The notes beneath the pieces were generated by a model, which saw only the letters and a list, made by a program, of their open reading frames with translations, was not told the DNA's origin and did not search any database. A DNA stretch of 64,000 bases, taken from the NCBI GenBank assembly GCA_963580285.1, contig OY757013.1:156477033-156541032 (forward strand), read 5' to 3'. How positions within the stretch are numbered: position 1 is the first letter of the stretch; each line of letters opens with the position of its first letter. The position numbers and the translations under genes were made by a program. This document shows positions 23,035-34,053 of the stretch, piece after piece. This stretch comes from Lucinisca nassula (lineage: Eukaryota > Mollusca > Bivalvia > Lucinida > Lucinidae).

Positions 23035-23745
23035 ATATGTTGTGTGAACAAGATAGTATGTTGTGCGAACAAGATATTATCTTGTGTGCACAAGATAATA
23101 TGTTGCGCACACAATATATTATCTTGTGTGGATAACATATTATATCTTGTGCGGACAACATAATATCTTATGCATCTGAATAAACTGTGATAACAAGATA
23201 ATATTTTGTGCTAACAAGATATTATGTTGTCTGCAGAAGATATTAAGTTGTGCGAATAAGATAAGATCTGGTGCGCACAAGATATTATGTTGTCTGCACT
23301 AGATCTATGATGTGCATACAAAATAATATGTTGTGCAAACAAGATATGTTGTAAGATAATATATTGTGCGCACAAGATATTTTGTTGTGCGAACAAGAGA
23401 ATAAGTTGTGCACACAAGATATTATGTTGTCCGCAAAAGATCTATGTTGTGCCAACAAAATGGTATGTTGTGCGATCAAGATAACTTGTGTGAACAAGAT
23501 AATATCTTGTGCACACAATATATTATGTTGTGCAAACAACACAAGATATTATGTTGCCTGCACAAGATCTTTGTTGTGCAAACGATAATATCTTGTGCGC
23601 ACAAGATATTAAGTTGTGTGAACAAGACATTATCTTGTGCGCACAAGATAAAAACTTGTGCACACAAGATATGTTGTTTTCACAAGATAATATCTTGTGT
23701 GCACAAGGTATTATCTTGTTCGCAAAACATATTAAAATAAATTGC
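23035..23745. repeat. 21-bp palindromic minisatellite, about 33 units
   Basis: The unit is close to TTGTGCGCACAAGATATTATG, with variants GTTGTGCGAACAAGATAAT and similar. Each unit contains the self-complementary core TTGTGCGCACAA followed by an ATATTAT-type AT segment. Because the unit is 21 bases (seven codons), frames stay open on both strands and give Cys-rich repeat peptides; I treat these as artefacts. Confidence 0.9.
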
Positions 23746-24364
23746 ATGTCCCTTCCCGGGTTCCATACGGAACAGAAGAATTAATAGTGGTAGTTTTGCC
23801 GAGCTCTTTCGATTGCAAAAAAAAAAAAAAAACAAAAAAAAAAAACATCAACAGCTAGTGTTTCTAAAAAATAATCAATTTCAGTTTTTATTATCGTTTC
23901 AATTTGCGAACCGAAACCAGTTTGCACGATAAACATGTTTTATGTGTCGGTCATCTGACTAATGAAAATTAATCAAATCAAGAGTAAAAGATCATTTCTT
24001 ATAATCTTTATCCTTAATTGCTCAGTCGAAATTTCTTAGTTGGATGCGCAACTGACTGGGGATTCGTTCGATTCCTGCTATCCGGGATAATTTTTTTTCA
24101 TGGAGAGTGATTACAAAATATTGACCACGGTTCAAGAAGGGCAGTTCTCAGCTTCTGGCAAAAGAATGTGACAATGTATCGGTTAACTGCTTATGAATAT
24201 GCTTGCCAAGGGAACATGAAAACTGACTGGCTTGACATAACTCTACAGTGTTGACTTCGCCAAAAAGAACAATGCTAAATTGATGTTAAAGGTAATATTT
24301 AAGCGTAGTCTCACCATATGTAGAAGTTAACAGGACACCCTGTAGTAGCTTTACCTTATGAGAA
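23746..24364. other. Unassigned; A-run and a decayed tRNA-like SINE head
   Basis: 23816-23847 is an A-rich run. 24020-24085 resembles, loosely, the tRNA-like head of the SINE at 42085 (TTGGATGCGCAACTGACTGG, GATTCGTTCGATTCCTGC). No coding signal otherwise. Confidence 0.4.
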
Positions 24365-24630
24365 CACTCCCGTGTGCATAGTGCAATCTTTCATATCTCC
24401 AAAATAGTAAGTTTTCTGATAAAAACGCTTGCCTTTTTTCCTTACAAATGCTCCAATCATACGTTGTTTGTGTTCGTTACAACCGCCTAATTGAGGTGTT
24501 TCTAACGTATAACGAGTAGCCACAACCTATGTCTTGAAGCAGAACTAAGAAAAAATAATACATACTTCTGTAAACCCAGTTTTCCCTGTATAAAACGAAG
24601 TCTAGAGGTGTTCATTGCACGGACTTGTTA
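24365..24630. mobile_element. Diverged MITE2 copy, inverted
   Basis: Minus-strand order matches 33191-33470: GTTAACAAGTCCGTGCAATG end, CAGTTTTCC, AGACATAGGTTGTGG, weakened hairpin, then TCTCCAAAATAG. Located 115 bases downstream of exon 6. Confidence 0.65.
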
Positions 24631-24745
24631 ACATGATGATACAAGAAGCCCTATTAATTGGGTGAGCATGTGCACTGGAAGAATATAAATTAAACTATGG
24701 GCCCTTTTTTCAGTTAAAATGCGTTTACATTATTTCAATACGTAC

Positions 24746-24821
24746 CAGCCACGGGCAACTTGAGTAAAACAGTGTTTCTAAACTCTAGAAGTGTGATCTG
24801 TTTGATGGAGAAATTGTTTGT
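24746..24821 (-). CDS. prr5: prr5-like exon 6
   Basis: Acceptor ACTTACATTTCAG, donor GTACGTATTG. 76 bases. It encodes TNNFSIKQITLLEFRNTVLL then KLPVA, and leaves one G. It matches the SVRQLALLHFRNAI-type segment of PRR5, and sits between the WDFF..YPV exon and the MLLVLQ exon exactly as in the family. Confidence 0.9.
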
Positions 24822-24861
24822 CTGAAATGTAAGTATACAAAATTATGTACATGTATGATCA

Positions 24862-26382
24862 TTGCACGACCCGCAGAAAAAGCGACCGACTGAAGTCGGT
24901 TGATTTCTAAGAGTGCCCTAAAATCACCGTGTCATTCTGTCATTCGGTCAATCGGTCATTCTGTCAGTCTGTCTGTCAGTCCGTAACCCGTTTGTGAAAA
25001 TTGGTGATAGTGACTTAACCGCTTGGAATATGTAAACAATTTTTGGCACACTGATAGATATCAATGAGATCTAACCAATGAACTTGCGAAATATTACATT
25101 CAATTTAGTATAGCCTCGCCGAGGCGAAAAATGTGAAAATTTTCGAACTGCTTCTCCTCGGAAACCGTTGGGCCGATTGAAGTCAAATTTCATATGTAGC
25201 CTCTATGGGATGGGGGAAACCAAAATTTGCTCAAGGGGTCCAGGTCACATGACCAAAATGGCCATCATGCCAAATATGGTCTGTCTGTCCATCCGTAACC
25301 CGTTTGTGAAAATTGGTGATAGTGACTTAACCGCTTGGAATACTTAAACAATTTTTGGCATACTGATAGATATCAATGAGATCTAACCAATGAACTTGCG
25401 AAATATTACATTCCATTTAGTATAGCCTCGCCGAGGCGAAAAATGTGAACATTTTCGAACTGCTTCTCCTCGGAAACCGTTGGGCCGATTAAGTCAAATC
25501 ATATGGAGCCTCTATGGGATGGGGGAAACCAAAATTTGCTCATGGGGTCCAGGTCACATGACCAAAATGGCCGCCAAGCCATATATGGTAAAAACCCTTC
25601 AAAAATAGTCTTCTCCAGAACCACTGGGCAGATTTCCACGAAACTTGATAAATAGTATCTGGGACGTAGGCCCTTCATAAATTGCTAACATGGTGACCCT
25701 GGGTTGACCTTGACCTTCTTTGTGCCTAGGTCAAACTTTGACACATATGCTTTTGTTGGAATATTTAAACATTTTTTGGCATACTGATAGATATCAATGA
25801 GATCAAACCAATGAACTTGCGAAATATTACATTCCATTTAGTATAGCCTCGCCGAGGCGAAACATGTGAACATTTTCGAACTGCTTCTCCTCGGAAACCG
25901 TTGGTCCGATTGAAGTCAAATTTCATACGGAGCCTTTATGGGATGGGGGAAACCAAAATTTGCTCATGGGGTCCAGGTCACAAGACCAAAATGGCCGCCA
26001 AGCCATATATGGTAATAACCCTTCAAAAAAAGTCTTCTCCAGAACCACTGGGCAGATTCCCACGAAACTTGATAAATAGCATCTGGGACGTAGGCCCATC
26101 ATAAATTGCTAAAATGGTGACCCTGGGTTGACCATGACCTTCTTTGTGCCTAGGTCAAACTTTGACACATATGCTTTTGTATTGGAAAAGTGAGAATGCA
26201 TTTTATCCTGCAAACGATTCAGAATACAGTACTAAAGTATAAGATATATTTTTGCTCCTTACACTAAGGCGCATTTACGGGGGAATCGTTTTAGGTCCAG
26301 GTCACATGACCAAAATGGCCGCCGTACCCATATATGGTAACACTCATAAAGCTAAAAGCATCCGGCGGGTCGTGCACTTCAG
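24862..26382 (-). repeat. Tandem-repeat element, 310-420-bp units, minus orientation
   Basis: GAACTTGCGAAATATTACAT recurs near 25079, 25392 and 25813, and TAGCCTCGCCGAGGCGAAA in each unit. Ends: TTGCACGACCCGCAG at left and GCGGGTCGTGCACTTC at right, an inverted pair. Read on the minus strand, the repeats are followed by a GACA/GACC tetranucleotide tract (24935-24985) and a hairpin at 24883-24902 (ACCGACT/AGTCGGT). Flanks ATGTATGAT and ATATATGAT may be a 9-base target duplication with one mismatch. Confidence 0.75.
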
Positions 26383-26493
26383 CTGAAGCACTGGTTTCAT
26401 ATATGATTAATACGAATAGTTCGTTTCGGTACTTTCCAAGCCATTGATAGCAAAATTACATTGCAGATTTGTATATCTATGACACAGTACAAA

Positions 26494-26790
26494 CGGCCCC
26501 CGCCCATTTGGGCTTGAAGAAATAGATGGGATGCATGATGCTTTCACGCAGAGCTGAAACCGACCCGCACACGAGTACTGGTAAACCGCTTAGAGGATAT
26601 AAGCCTGCCCAGGCAAAGCGGTGCGAGCCGGCCCGTCCATGCTTATAAAACCTTTTGGTTTCATTTGGCGGCAGGGCTTGAGATGTCATTTCATCTCAAT
26701 GTCGGGTAAAATTCCTCAAATTGGAAGCAACGTCTCTCCAAAATTACATTTACAGTGTTGATGGGGACGTTAAACCTCAAATCAAACAAA
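26494..26790 (+). mobile_element. SINE A copy
   Basis: 13-base target duplication GACACAGTACAAA at 26481-26493 and 26791-26803. Head CGGCCCCCGCCC, tail TCAAATCAAACAAA. One of the best-defined copies. Confidence 0.93.
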
Positions 26791-26850
26791 GACACAGTAC
26801 AAAATCGCTGGAAGCAAGTCGAGGCTGAATTTTATATTCATTTGTTTCTA

Positions 26851-27513
26851 CAGAAGATACTAGCCCCCGCCCATAGGGGCTTGAAGAAATATATGGGCTG
26901 CATCATGCTTCCACGCAGAGCTGAATCCGGCCCGCACACTAGTACTGGTAAACCCCTTAGAGGATCTAAGCCTGTTCAGGAACCACAGTGCGAGGCGGAC
27001 CGTCCATGCTAATAAACCCTATTGGTTTCATAGGGTGACAGGGCTTGAGATGTCATTTCATCTCGATGTCGGGTAAAAGTCCCACAAAAATTGGAAGCAA
27101 CGTCTTCAAAATGACCTTTACAGTGTTGACGGGGACGTTAAACATCAAATCAAACAAAACAACTCTACAGAAGATCCCCGAAGGCTCAAACCCCGATGGC
27201 TTGTTTACCATGGATGAGTCGAGCCGTTTCTTGGGTCCGCAGGGAATTGCTCCAAATACAATATAGGGATTATGGAAGGAGATTTTCTTCTTTTATTTTA
27301 TTAATGTATACTGTGTGTACTCATTAGAATCGCCTCGATGAGACGATTCTAATGAGTACACACAACATATATTAATAAAATAGAACACCGAAAAGAAAAC
27401 CACAATTATACCTCCTGGCAAAACACTAATAGTAACCGTCCGTGGCTCGAACTACCGCTGTCTCGAACAAATTTTCATGACCCCAAAGGGTTCGAGGCAT
27501 CGAAAGTTGACCG
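26851..27513. mobile_element. pogo-like MITE (346 bp without the nested SINE)
   Basis: Termini: CAGAAGATCCCCGAAGGCTC on the left and the inverse of a matching end at 27490-27513, flanked by TA at 26849-26850 (or 27166-27167) and 27514-27515. Centre: hairpin 27305-27375 with ACTCATTAGAATCGCCTC arms. A SINE A copy (26859-27163) lies inside the left terminus. The copy at 40460-40805 has the same 346-base length. Confidence 0.7.
26859..27163 (+). mobile_element. SINE A copy inside the pogo-like MITE end
   Basis: 12-base target duplication TCTACAGAAGAT at 26847-26858 and 27164-27175. The duplicated target is itself the first bases of the pogo-like MITE. Confidence 0.9.
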
Positions 27514-27587
27514 TACTTGGTTCCGCTATAAACATAGACTGTGGATCGTCTTAAGACATATCAAAAACCTCTTTTAAATCAACCCAG

Positions 27588-27897
27588 TCTCGGTAGCTTG
27601 GACGGGTGCGCGTTTGACTGTTGATCAGGTCCGGGTTTTATATCTGCCGGGTGGGCAACGTCGAATCCTTTCGTTGAGTTTTCTCATGAAATTTTGTTTT
27701 TGGTCATTCTCTTCCTTCCGCTGATTCAATAAGGAAAATTGTCAGTATGTGAAATGTCCTGATCAACAACTTATAGGCATAAATCCTGCCCATACAAAAC
27801 ATGGTTAGGTGAACTGGCAATTTAACTGACTGGTTCATCATTTCCAAAGATAGTGCTGACTAACTCGTTAAACATTCCTACACCAAAAAAACAAAAC
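27588..27897 (+). mobile_element. tRNA-derived SINE, diverged relative of 42085-42352
   Basis: Head CTCGGTAGCTTGGACGGGTGC with TTGACTGTTGATCAGG and a B-box-like region. The body shares GGGCAAC, TCATGAAAT and TCTTCC landmarks with 42085. The tail is CGTTAAACATTCCTACACC then A-rich. It directly abuts the Harbinger-like element. Confidence 0.6.
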
Positions 27898-27900
27898 TAA

Positions 27901-28987
27901 TGCCCCGGTCACACCTTTACGTTTCTGCTACGTTTCACCACGTTTCTGACAAAAACCCAAAACGTGGCCAAACGTCGCAACCTGCTGCGTTTTTTATGCA
28001 AATTAGATGTCTTGTTGTGTACATGGAGTATGAGCTGCGTTTCTACTGCGAAGCTGCGGCGTAAGACCCACGTATCGCGGCGTTTGCGTGACGTAAGTGC
28101 TGCGTATATCGCGTTGCTGTTACGTAGGAGCTGCGTTTCATTCTGACCTGCGACGTTGCTGTTGCGTAACAGCGGCGTTTTAAAACGTATGTGGTAATAG
28201 TATTGTTGTCATTCATTCAAGTGACATCGAAGTATCAACATGACAAGGAAGAGAGGAAAGACAACTTGCAAGACCGGGGCAAATAGAAGCTCGATGCCTA
28301 ATCTCAGCCCTGCGGTTAATATTCAGACTGATCAGGGATCAGAGCGGGACAGAAATCCGTGTTGTATATATATAATTTATATATGAGACCACTTGATCGA
28401 GATTAAAATGTATTATGCGATGCCACTTGACCTCATTTGAAACTCAACAAAAGCCACAATCGTCGCTATTACGCCGCAGGTAAACTTGAAACGCCACAGC
28501 TATTTTTACTACGTCGTACATACGCAGCAATAACGTCGCACATACGACAGCTACGTAGTACTTACGCCATGCTTACGTTATGATACGCCGTGGAAACGGC
28601 GTATTTAAAATTAAAACGTAACAGATACGCCGTAGATACGAAAGGAACGTCGCTGTTACGCAGCGACAACGTGTCGTACGCCACACTTACGTGGTAAGTC
28701 TTGAGTGGCGTATGTGCGGCGTAAGAGGCGTTTGTACTACGCTGCTGCTGCGTTCCTTTCGTTTGCACTGCGTTTCTGCTACGTATGTACGACGTTTCGA
28801 ACCTGTCACGTATGTGCGACGTAAAGAAGTTGCATGCAACTTCTTTACGTGGCAGCCTCGCGTAAGAGGCGTTCCTGCTACGTATCTCGGCGTAAGAGCT
28901 ACGTTCCTGCGGCGTACCTTTCGTTTCGCCACGTATTGAGAAACGTAGCGCTTACGCGGGTCGAAACGTAAAGGTGTGACCGGGGTA
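27901..28987. mobile_element. Harbinger-like non-autonomous fold-back element (1087 bp)
   Basis: Left end TGCCCCGGTCACACCTTTAC and right end GTAAAGGTGTGACCGGGGTA are inverted over about 25 bases. TAA lies on both sides (27898-27900 and 28988-28990), which fits the 3-base TWA target of PIF/Harbinger elements. Both arms are dense in CG-containing motifs such as GCTGCGTTTC and TACGTAGGAGCTGCG, in inverted orientation on the right arm, where 28821-28850 is a perfect palindrome. A 250-base centre (28200-28450) differs in composition. No transposase. Confidence 0.75.
28240..28386 (+). CDS. Small 48-codon frame in the centre of the fold-back element
   Basis: ATG at 28240, stop TGA at 28384-28386. 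The product starts MTRKRGKTTC and is basic, then polar. It is the only non-repetitive stretch of the element. I recognise no family. It may be a captured exon fragment or chance. Confidence 0.15.
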   Translation: MTRKRGKTTCKTGANRSSMPNLSPAVNIQTDQGSERDRNPCCIYIIYI

Positions 28988-29055
28988 TAAACAAAAAAAG
29001 AAAGAAAAAAAACCCTACATACAGTCTTACTGATATGTAGTCAAGGTCAGTAGTT

Positions 29056-29295
29056 TTTGTTTGTTGTTGTTTTGTTTGAATTGAGTTTTAACGTCCCCGT
29101 CAACACTATTTCGGTCATTTTGGAGACATTGCTTCCAATTTAGTGATCATTGAGATGAAATGACATCTCAAGCCCTGCCGCCCAAACAAACCAAAATGGT
29201 TAATATGTTTATACGGTTCGACTTGCATCATTCAGCCTGGGCAGACCCTCTTAGAGTACGGTCATGTGCGGTCGTTTTCAGCTCTGCCTTGTATA
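29056..29295 (-). mobile_element. SINE A copy, head truncated and diverged
   Basis: TTTTAACGTCCCCGTCAACA, GGAGACATTGCTTCCAATTT and GAGATGAAATGACATCTCAA are present. The sequence stops after TTTCAGCTCTGCC, before the GC-rich head. Confidence 0.75.
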
Positions 29296-29371
29296 ACAAA
29301 AAGGTATATCCGTCCAAATAATTATAAAACTAATTATGAATTATATTTCATGCTCAGCTAATTTGACATAT

Positions 29372-29607
29372 GAACCGGGGCACAACATTTCCTACAATTT
29401 ACATGTGCGCCCAGCGAAGAATCAGATCAGCCTGCACATCCATATAGTCTAAACAGACTTCTCTTGCTGCATGAAGAAGCAATGGGACCTTAGCTATCCT
29501 AAGAGTGCACTACGAAGACACTGATCAGACTGCGCGGATGCGCAGGCTGATCCGAGTCTTTGTTAGGCGCACATGTCTTATTGTAGGTTTTGTCGTGCGC
29601 TGGCTCA
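29372..29607. mobile_element. MITE with 35-base imperfect inverted ends
   Basis: Left ACAACATTTCCTACAATTTA then CATGTGCGCC; right GGCGCACATG then inverse of the same. The centre carries the GATCAGACTGCGC palindrome (about 29500-29560) of the short-palindrome family. Confidence 0.65.
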
Positions 29608-29645
29608 ATAATTAGTCCATGCTCTAGCAAGAACCGCGTGGAGTT

Positions 29646-29959
29646 TCGGCCCCCGCTCATAGGGGCTTGAAGAAATATATGGGCTGCATGATGCTTCCAC
29701 GCAGAGTTGAATCCGGCCCGCACACTAGTACTGGTAAATCGCTTAGAGGATCAAAGCCTGTCCAGGAACCGAGGTGCGAGGCGAACCGTCCATACTAATA
29801 AACCCTATTGGTTTCATTGGGCAACAGGGCTTGAGATGTCTTTTCATCTCAGTGTCGGGTAAAAATCCCACAAAATTGGAAGCAACGTCTCCAAAATGAC
29901 CTTTACACTGTTGACGGGGACGTTAAACCTCAAATAAAACAAATCAAACAAACTCTTAA
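29646..29959 (+). mobile_element. SINE A copy
   Basis: Target duplication GTGGAGTT at 29638-29645 and 29960-29967. Head TCGGCCCCCGCTC, tail CAAATAAAACAAATCAAACA. Confidence 0.88.
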
Positions 29960-30179
29960 GTGGAGTTCTACTACTGAGCTCTTAACAACATATGTTTTAA
30001 CAGAAATTAAAAAAAAAAAAATGCCAGAAAAATACAAAATATATTACGAGCCAACAAATCTGCCGTTTTGTTTTCGTAATACCAGAGATTCAACTTCGGT
30101 GGAGTTGATGTCGCACCTGCTCCCTACATGCACTAACCAATAAATAAGGCAGAAGAAATGAATATAGGGCTTTGAGAAG

Positions 30180-32665
30180 AATCCATAGCCTATATATGTG
30201 AGGTAAAAAAACTGACAAACTTCACAATGTGATAAAATAAACTAAAATAATCCAAGAATTATATCCAAAGCACATGAACATCCTCATATCATGGAGAAAA
30301 CACATGTTAAGTTTCAATATGATCGGTATAAAACTGTAAGAGAAGTTGCGATGACAAGAGGTACCTATTGTTTATCAATTTAAGGCTAACAATGACTAAG
30401 TTCACAATGTGGAAAAAGTGACAAAAATTGATCCAAAGATTAAGTTCAAACCACATGCACAGCCTCATGCCATGGCAAAAACACACGCAAAGTTTCAAAA
30501 TGATTAGTATAAAACTGTAAGAGGAGTTGCGGTGACAAAGAGGTATCACCTGTATATCAATTGAAGGTTAAAATGACTAAATTAACTATGTGCAAAACGT
30601 GGAACAAAGTGTTCCGAGAATTATGTCCAAACCACATGCATATCTTCAAACCATGATGAAAGCACATGCAAACTTTCAAAATGATCGGTAAAAAAGAGAA
30701 GTTGCGATGACAAGACGTACCAACCAAATATCAATTGAAGTTTAAAAATGACTAAGTTCACAATGCGCAAAAAAATTAAAAAAAAAATCTGAGAATTATG
30801 TTGAAACCACATGCACATCCTCATACCATGGCAAAAGCACATGCAAAGTTTCTTGTCCTTTGGAATCATTGATTCCATTGTGGAATTTAGAAAATATCTG
30901 AGGGTCACTGATGAGGCCTAATTGGCCGAAACTAGCTAGTCTGGCCCAGAAAACATGTACACTCCCTATTTTTCACTTCTGTAGTGTATTCCTTGCTTCC
31001 AAAGGATAACCCTTTTATAGAACATATTTCAAAATGATCGGTATAAAACTGTAAGAGGAGTTGCGATGACAAGTGGTACCTATCATATATCAATTGAAGG
31101 TTAAAAATGACTAAGTTCGCAATGTGGAAAATGTGATAAAAATAGATCCGAAGATAAAGTTAAAACCACATGCACATCCTCATACCATAGCAAAAAACAC
31201 ACACAAAGTTTCAAAATGATCGATATAAAACTGTATGTCAAGAGGTACCTATCGTATATCAACTGAAGCCAAAAAATGGCTAAGTTAACAACGTGCAAAA
31301 AGTGACAAAGACATATTCCGAGATTTATGTAGAAACCATATGCACATCCTCATACCATGGCAAAAGCACATGCAAAGTTTCAAAACGATTGGTATATCAC
31401 TCGAAGAGGAGTTGCAATGACAAGAGGTACCTATCATAATATCAATTGAAGGTTAACAAGAAATACGTCCATAGGACACGGATGCGCCCGCCTATAAAAT
31501 ATGTCTATGTTCGTATTCATCCATAGAAAGTTATTGACCGTGTTTAAGTTTTGGACCCTTTTTTCACGTTTGACCTCTAAGTATGACCTTGACCTTGCAG
31601 GTAAGGACCTTGGTTTTGTGTGAGGCAGATTTTCTCATGAGTGCCAACATTTCTGCCAAGTAATTTCAAAATCCATCCAGAGATAAGAAAGTTATTGACT
31701 GCGTTTAACTTTCGGACCATTTTTTTTACCTTTGACCTCTAAGTATGACCTTGACCTTGGAGGTACGGATCTGGTTTTGTAGGTGACACAGTCTCATGAT
31801 GGTTAATATTTCTTCAAAGTAATTTTAAAATCCATCCAGAAATAAGTAAGTTATTGACTGCGTTTAAGTTTCAGACCTTTAGTTTGAACTTTGACCTCTA
31901 AGTATGACCTTGACCTTGGAGGTACGGATCTGGTTTTGCATGTGACATCGTCTCATGATGGTTAACATTTCTTCAAAGTAATTTCAAAATCCATCCAGAA
32001 ATAAGTAAGTTATTGACTGCGTTTAAGTTTCGGACCCTTTTTTGACCTTCGACCTCTAAGTATGACCTTGACCTTGGAGATACGGATCCGGGTTTTGCAC
32101 ATGACACATCGTCTCATGATGGTTAACATTTCTACAAAATAATTTCAAAATCCATCCAGAAATAAAGTTATTGACTGTGTGTAAGTTTCGGACGCACGGA
32201 TGATCGGATGGACGGACATGTGCAACGCTATATGACCTTTTCACCATTCTTCGAATGGCAGGGGCATAAAAATAATTGAAGGTTAAAACTGACTAAGTTC
32301 ACAATGCAGAAAAAGTGATAAAATTGATTCGAAGATAAAGTCCAAACCACATGCGCATCCTCATACCATTGCAAAAACACAAAAAAAGTTTCAAACTAAT
32401 CGGTATGAAATTGTAGCAGGAGTTGCGATGACAAAGAGGGACCTTTCGTATATCAACTGAAGCTTAAAAATGGCGAAAGCACATGCAAAGTTGCAAAATG
32501 ATCGGTATAAAACTGCAAGAGGAGTTGCGATGACAAGACACCCAGTGTAAAATGTTGACGGAAAGACGGACAGACGGACGGCCGTTCGTACAGATGGACA
32601 TTTGCTGGGTGCTACAGTGCTAATTTTTCACCTATAAGTACCCAGCAATCAGCAAAAATTTGCAC
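30180..32665 (+). repeat. Tandem-repeat element, about 195-bp units, with a nested element
   Basis: Units contain CACATGCACATCCTCATACC, AAAGTTTCAAAATGATCGGT, GGAGTTGCGATGACAAG and TATCAATTGAAGGTTAAAA. Seven or more degenerate units lie at 30190-31456 and 32274-32540. The right end has GGACAGACGGACGGCC and a hairpin of TTGCTGGGT with ACCCAGCAA (about 32602-32650). A non-unit block lies at about 30860-31025. A younger element occupies 31457-32273. Confidence 0.75.
31457..32273 (+). repeat. Nested tandem-repeat element, about 160-bp units
   Basis: Four units with CTCTAAGTATGACCTTGACC near 31574, 31737, 31895 and 32053. Right end: GATGGACGGAC, hairpin 32244-32258 (CCATTC-TTC-GAATGG), then GGGGCATAAAAAT. 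Flanked on both sides by AATTGAAGGTTAA (31444-31456 and 32274-32286). Confidence 0.82.
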
Positions 32666-33061
32666 AAGTACCCAACATGTCCCATCATATTTGTTGGCTA
32701 CTTTTTGGACACTTACGGAATAAACGGCAGGTATCCAACTCCTGCCTACCCAAAATATGCCCGCGGATGCATTCGGACAACCGAACAGACGGACGTTCTC
32801 ACGGATGTATACTTATGTGGCTATTTTTGGCAGGATTGATACTTATGTGGCTAATTTTAGCCACATAAAAGAATCTTTTATGTGTCTAACGGAATAAATC
32901 CCATTAAATTACATTGATTCTGCCCATTGTCATAGCCACCTAACTATACATTTGTTGGTGCGGACAGACGGAAACTTGCACGCCTATGTCTTCCTGCTAA
33001 AGCAGGTGCGCTAAAAACTGCAGTGACTTCCATAAACCAGCCACCGTAATCTTTTACTCAC
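32666..33061. other. Unassigned; contains a strong hairpin and GGAC-type remnants
   Basis: The inverted pair TTATGTGGCTAA/TTAGCCACATAA lies at about 32840-32869 after a GGACAACCGAACAGACGGAC tract. No coding sequence seen up to the exon 5 donor. Confidence 0.4.
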
Positions 33062-33153
33062 TTTTACTGGGTATAATATTGCCTGTAATGATGGCAGAAT
33101 CTCTTGGTAGAAGAAATCCCATTGTTCACCCAGCTGGATTAGAAGGTTCTTCC
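33062..33153 (-). CDS. prr5: prr5-like exon 5
   Basis: Acceptor TGTACACATTTCAG, donor GTGAGTAAAAG. 92 bases: two bases complete a glycine codon with exon 4, then 30 codons reading KNLLIQLGEQWDFFYQEILP then SLQAILYPVK. This is the strongest single match to PRR5/PRR5L (WDFF, LP.LQAI.YPV). Confidence 0.93.
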
Positions 33154-33190
33154 CTGAAATGTGTACAACAAACATAAGACTCTTCTCGAG

Positions 33191-33470
33191 CATCACGTGA
33201 ACAAGTCCGTGAAATAAAGACCCCCCTAAACCCCACTTTATATAGAGAAAACTGGGGTTTAAGGGGGTAAACATTATTTTTCTTATTTTTACTCCAAGAC
33301 ATAGGTTGTGGGTACTCGTTAGAACCGCCTCAATGAGGCGGTTCTAACGAGTACCCACAACCTATGTTTAAAGTATAACTAAGGAAAATATCACAGATTT
33401 TCGTCAGAAAAGTAGCCATTTTGGAGATGTGAAAAAATGCACTATGCCATACGGGCGTGTTATCGTAATG
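33191..33470. mobile_element. MITE2 copy (complete), 38 bases upstream of exon 5
   Basis: Left CATCACGTGAACAAGTCCGT, right GTGTTATCGTAATG, imperfect inverted ends related to MITE1. Inside: CCCCCCTAAACCCCACTT with its inverse AACTGGGGTTTAAGGGGG, then the central hairpin at about 33300-33366, whose arms are perfect. No coding sequence. Confidence 0.88.
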
Positions 33471-33546
33471 AGAAAGCGGTTTTGTGACAAGGTCAAACAC
33501 AATCTGAGCTGCTCAGCTACATAGACTAGCTAATGTCCAGCCGATG

Positions 33547-33604
33547 AACAATAAAGGTGCTAATCAGACTGCGCATGCGCAGTCTGATTAGCACCTTTGT
33601 TGTT
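33547..33604. repeat. Short perfect palindrome (AATCAGACTGCGCATGCGCA core)
   Basis: Arms of about 28 bases: AACAATAAAGGTGCTAATCA pairs with TGATTAGCACCTTTGTTGTT with one mismatch. Member of the short-palindrome family also at 43822, 56546 and 57239. Confidence 0.75.
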
Positions 33605-33699
33605 CCTATCTGACAAAAACAGGATTTCAAATTCAATAAAGTGAACCTTAACATCCGGCCTTTAGTACAACCATTTTGTTACCGTTTTTTTGCTGTTGT

Positions 33700-33750
33700 T
33701 TTTTCTTTTGGTGTGTGCGTGTGTGTGTGTGTGTGGGGGGGGGGGGGGGG
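33700..33750. repeat. (GT)n then G-run microsatellite
   Basis: GTGTGTGCGTGTGTGTGTGT followed by about 20 G. A nearly identical arrangement is at 43698-43731. Confidence 0.9.
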
Positions 33751-34053
33751 TTCTGATCCCAAATTGGTTATTATGCCTCAAATATAACAGTTTCAAATTC
33801 TGCTGGAGAAATCGAACCCGAACCGCCGTGTGGGGTGGGGTGGAAGATATAGAGGAGTGATCAGGTCATTTGCATATCACCTCAATTTAAACAGCACAAT
33901 TTACACTTACAATTCAAGTATATGATGTAACTATATGACAATAATCAAAATAATTACAATCACTTTGTGATGTCAGTTCGACAGACAGACCAACTAGCGA
34001 AAGGACAAAGGAAATAAATAAATCATTGTTAGATTTCCAATAATTACACGACC

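Noticed and set aside
23035..23745. CRISPR array
   Set aside because: Units are contiguous with no unique spacers, and the window is eukaryotic.
23364..23784. Overlapping Cys-rich open frames on both strands
   Set aside because: They are a by-product of the 21-base (seven-codon) minisatellite unit; no start context, conservation or domain.
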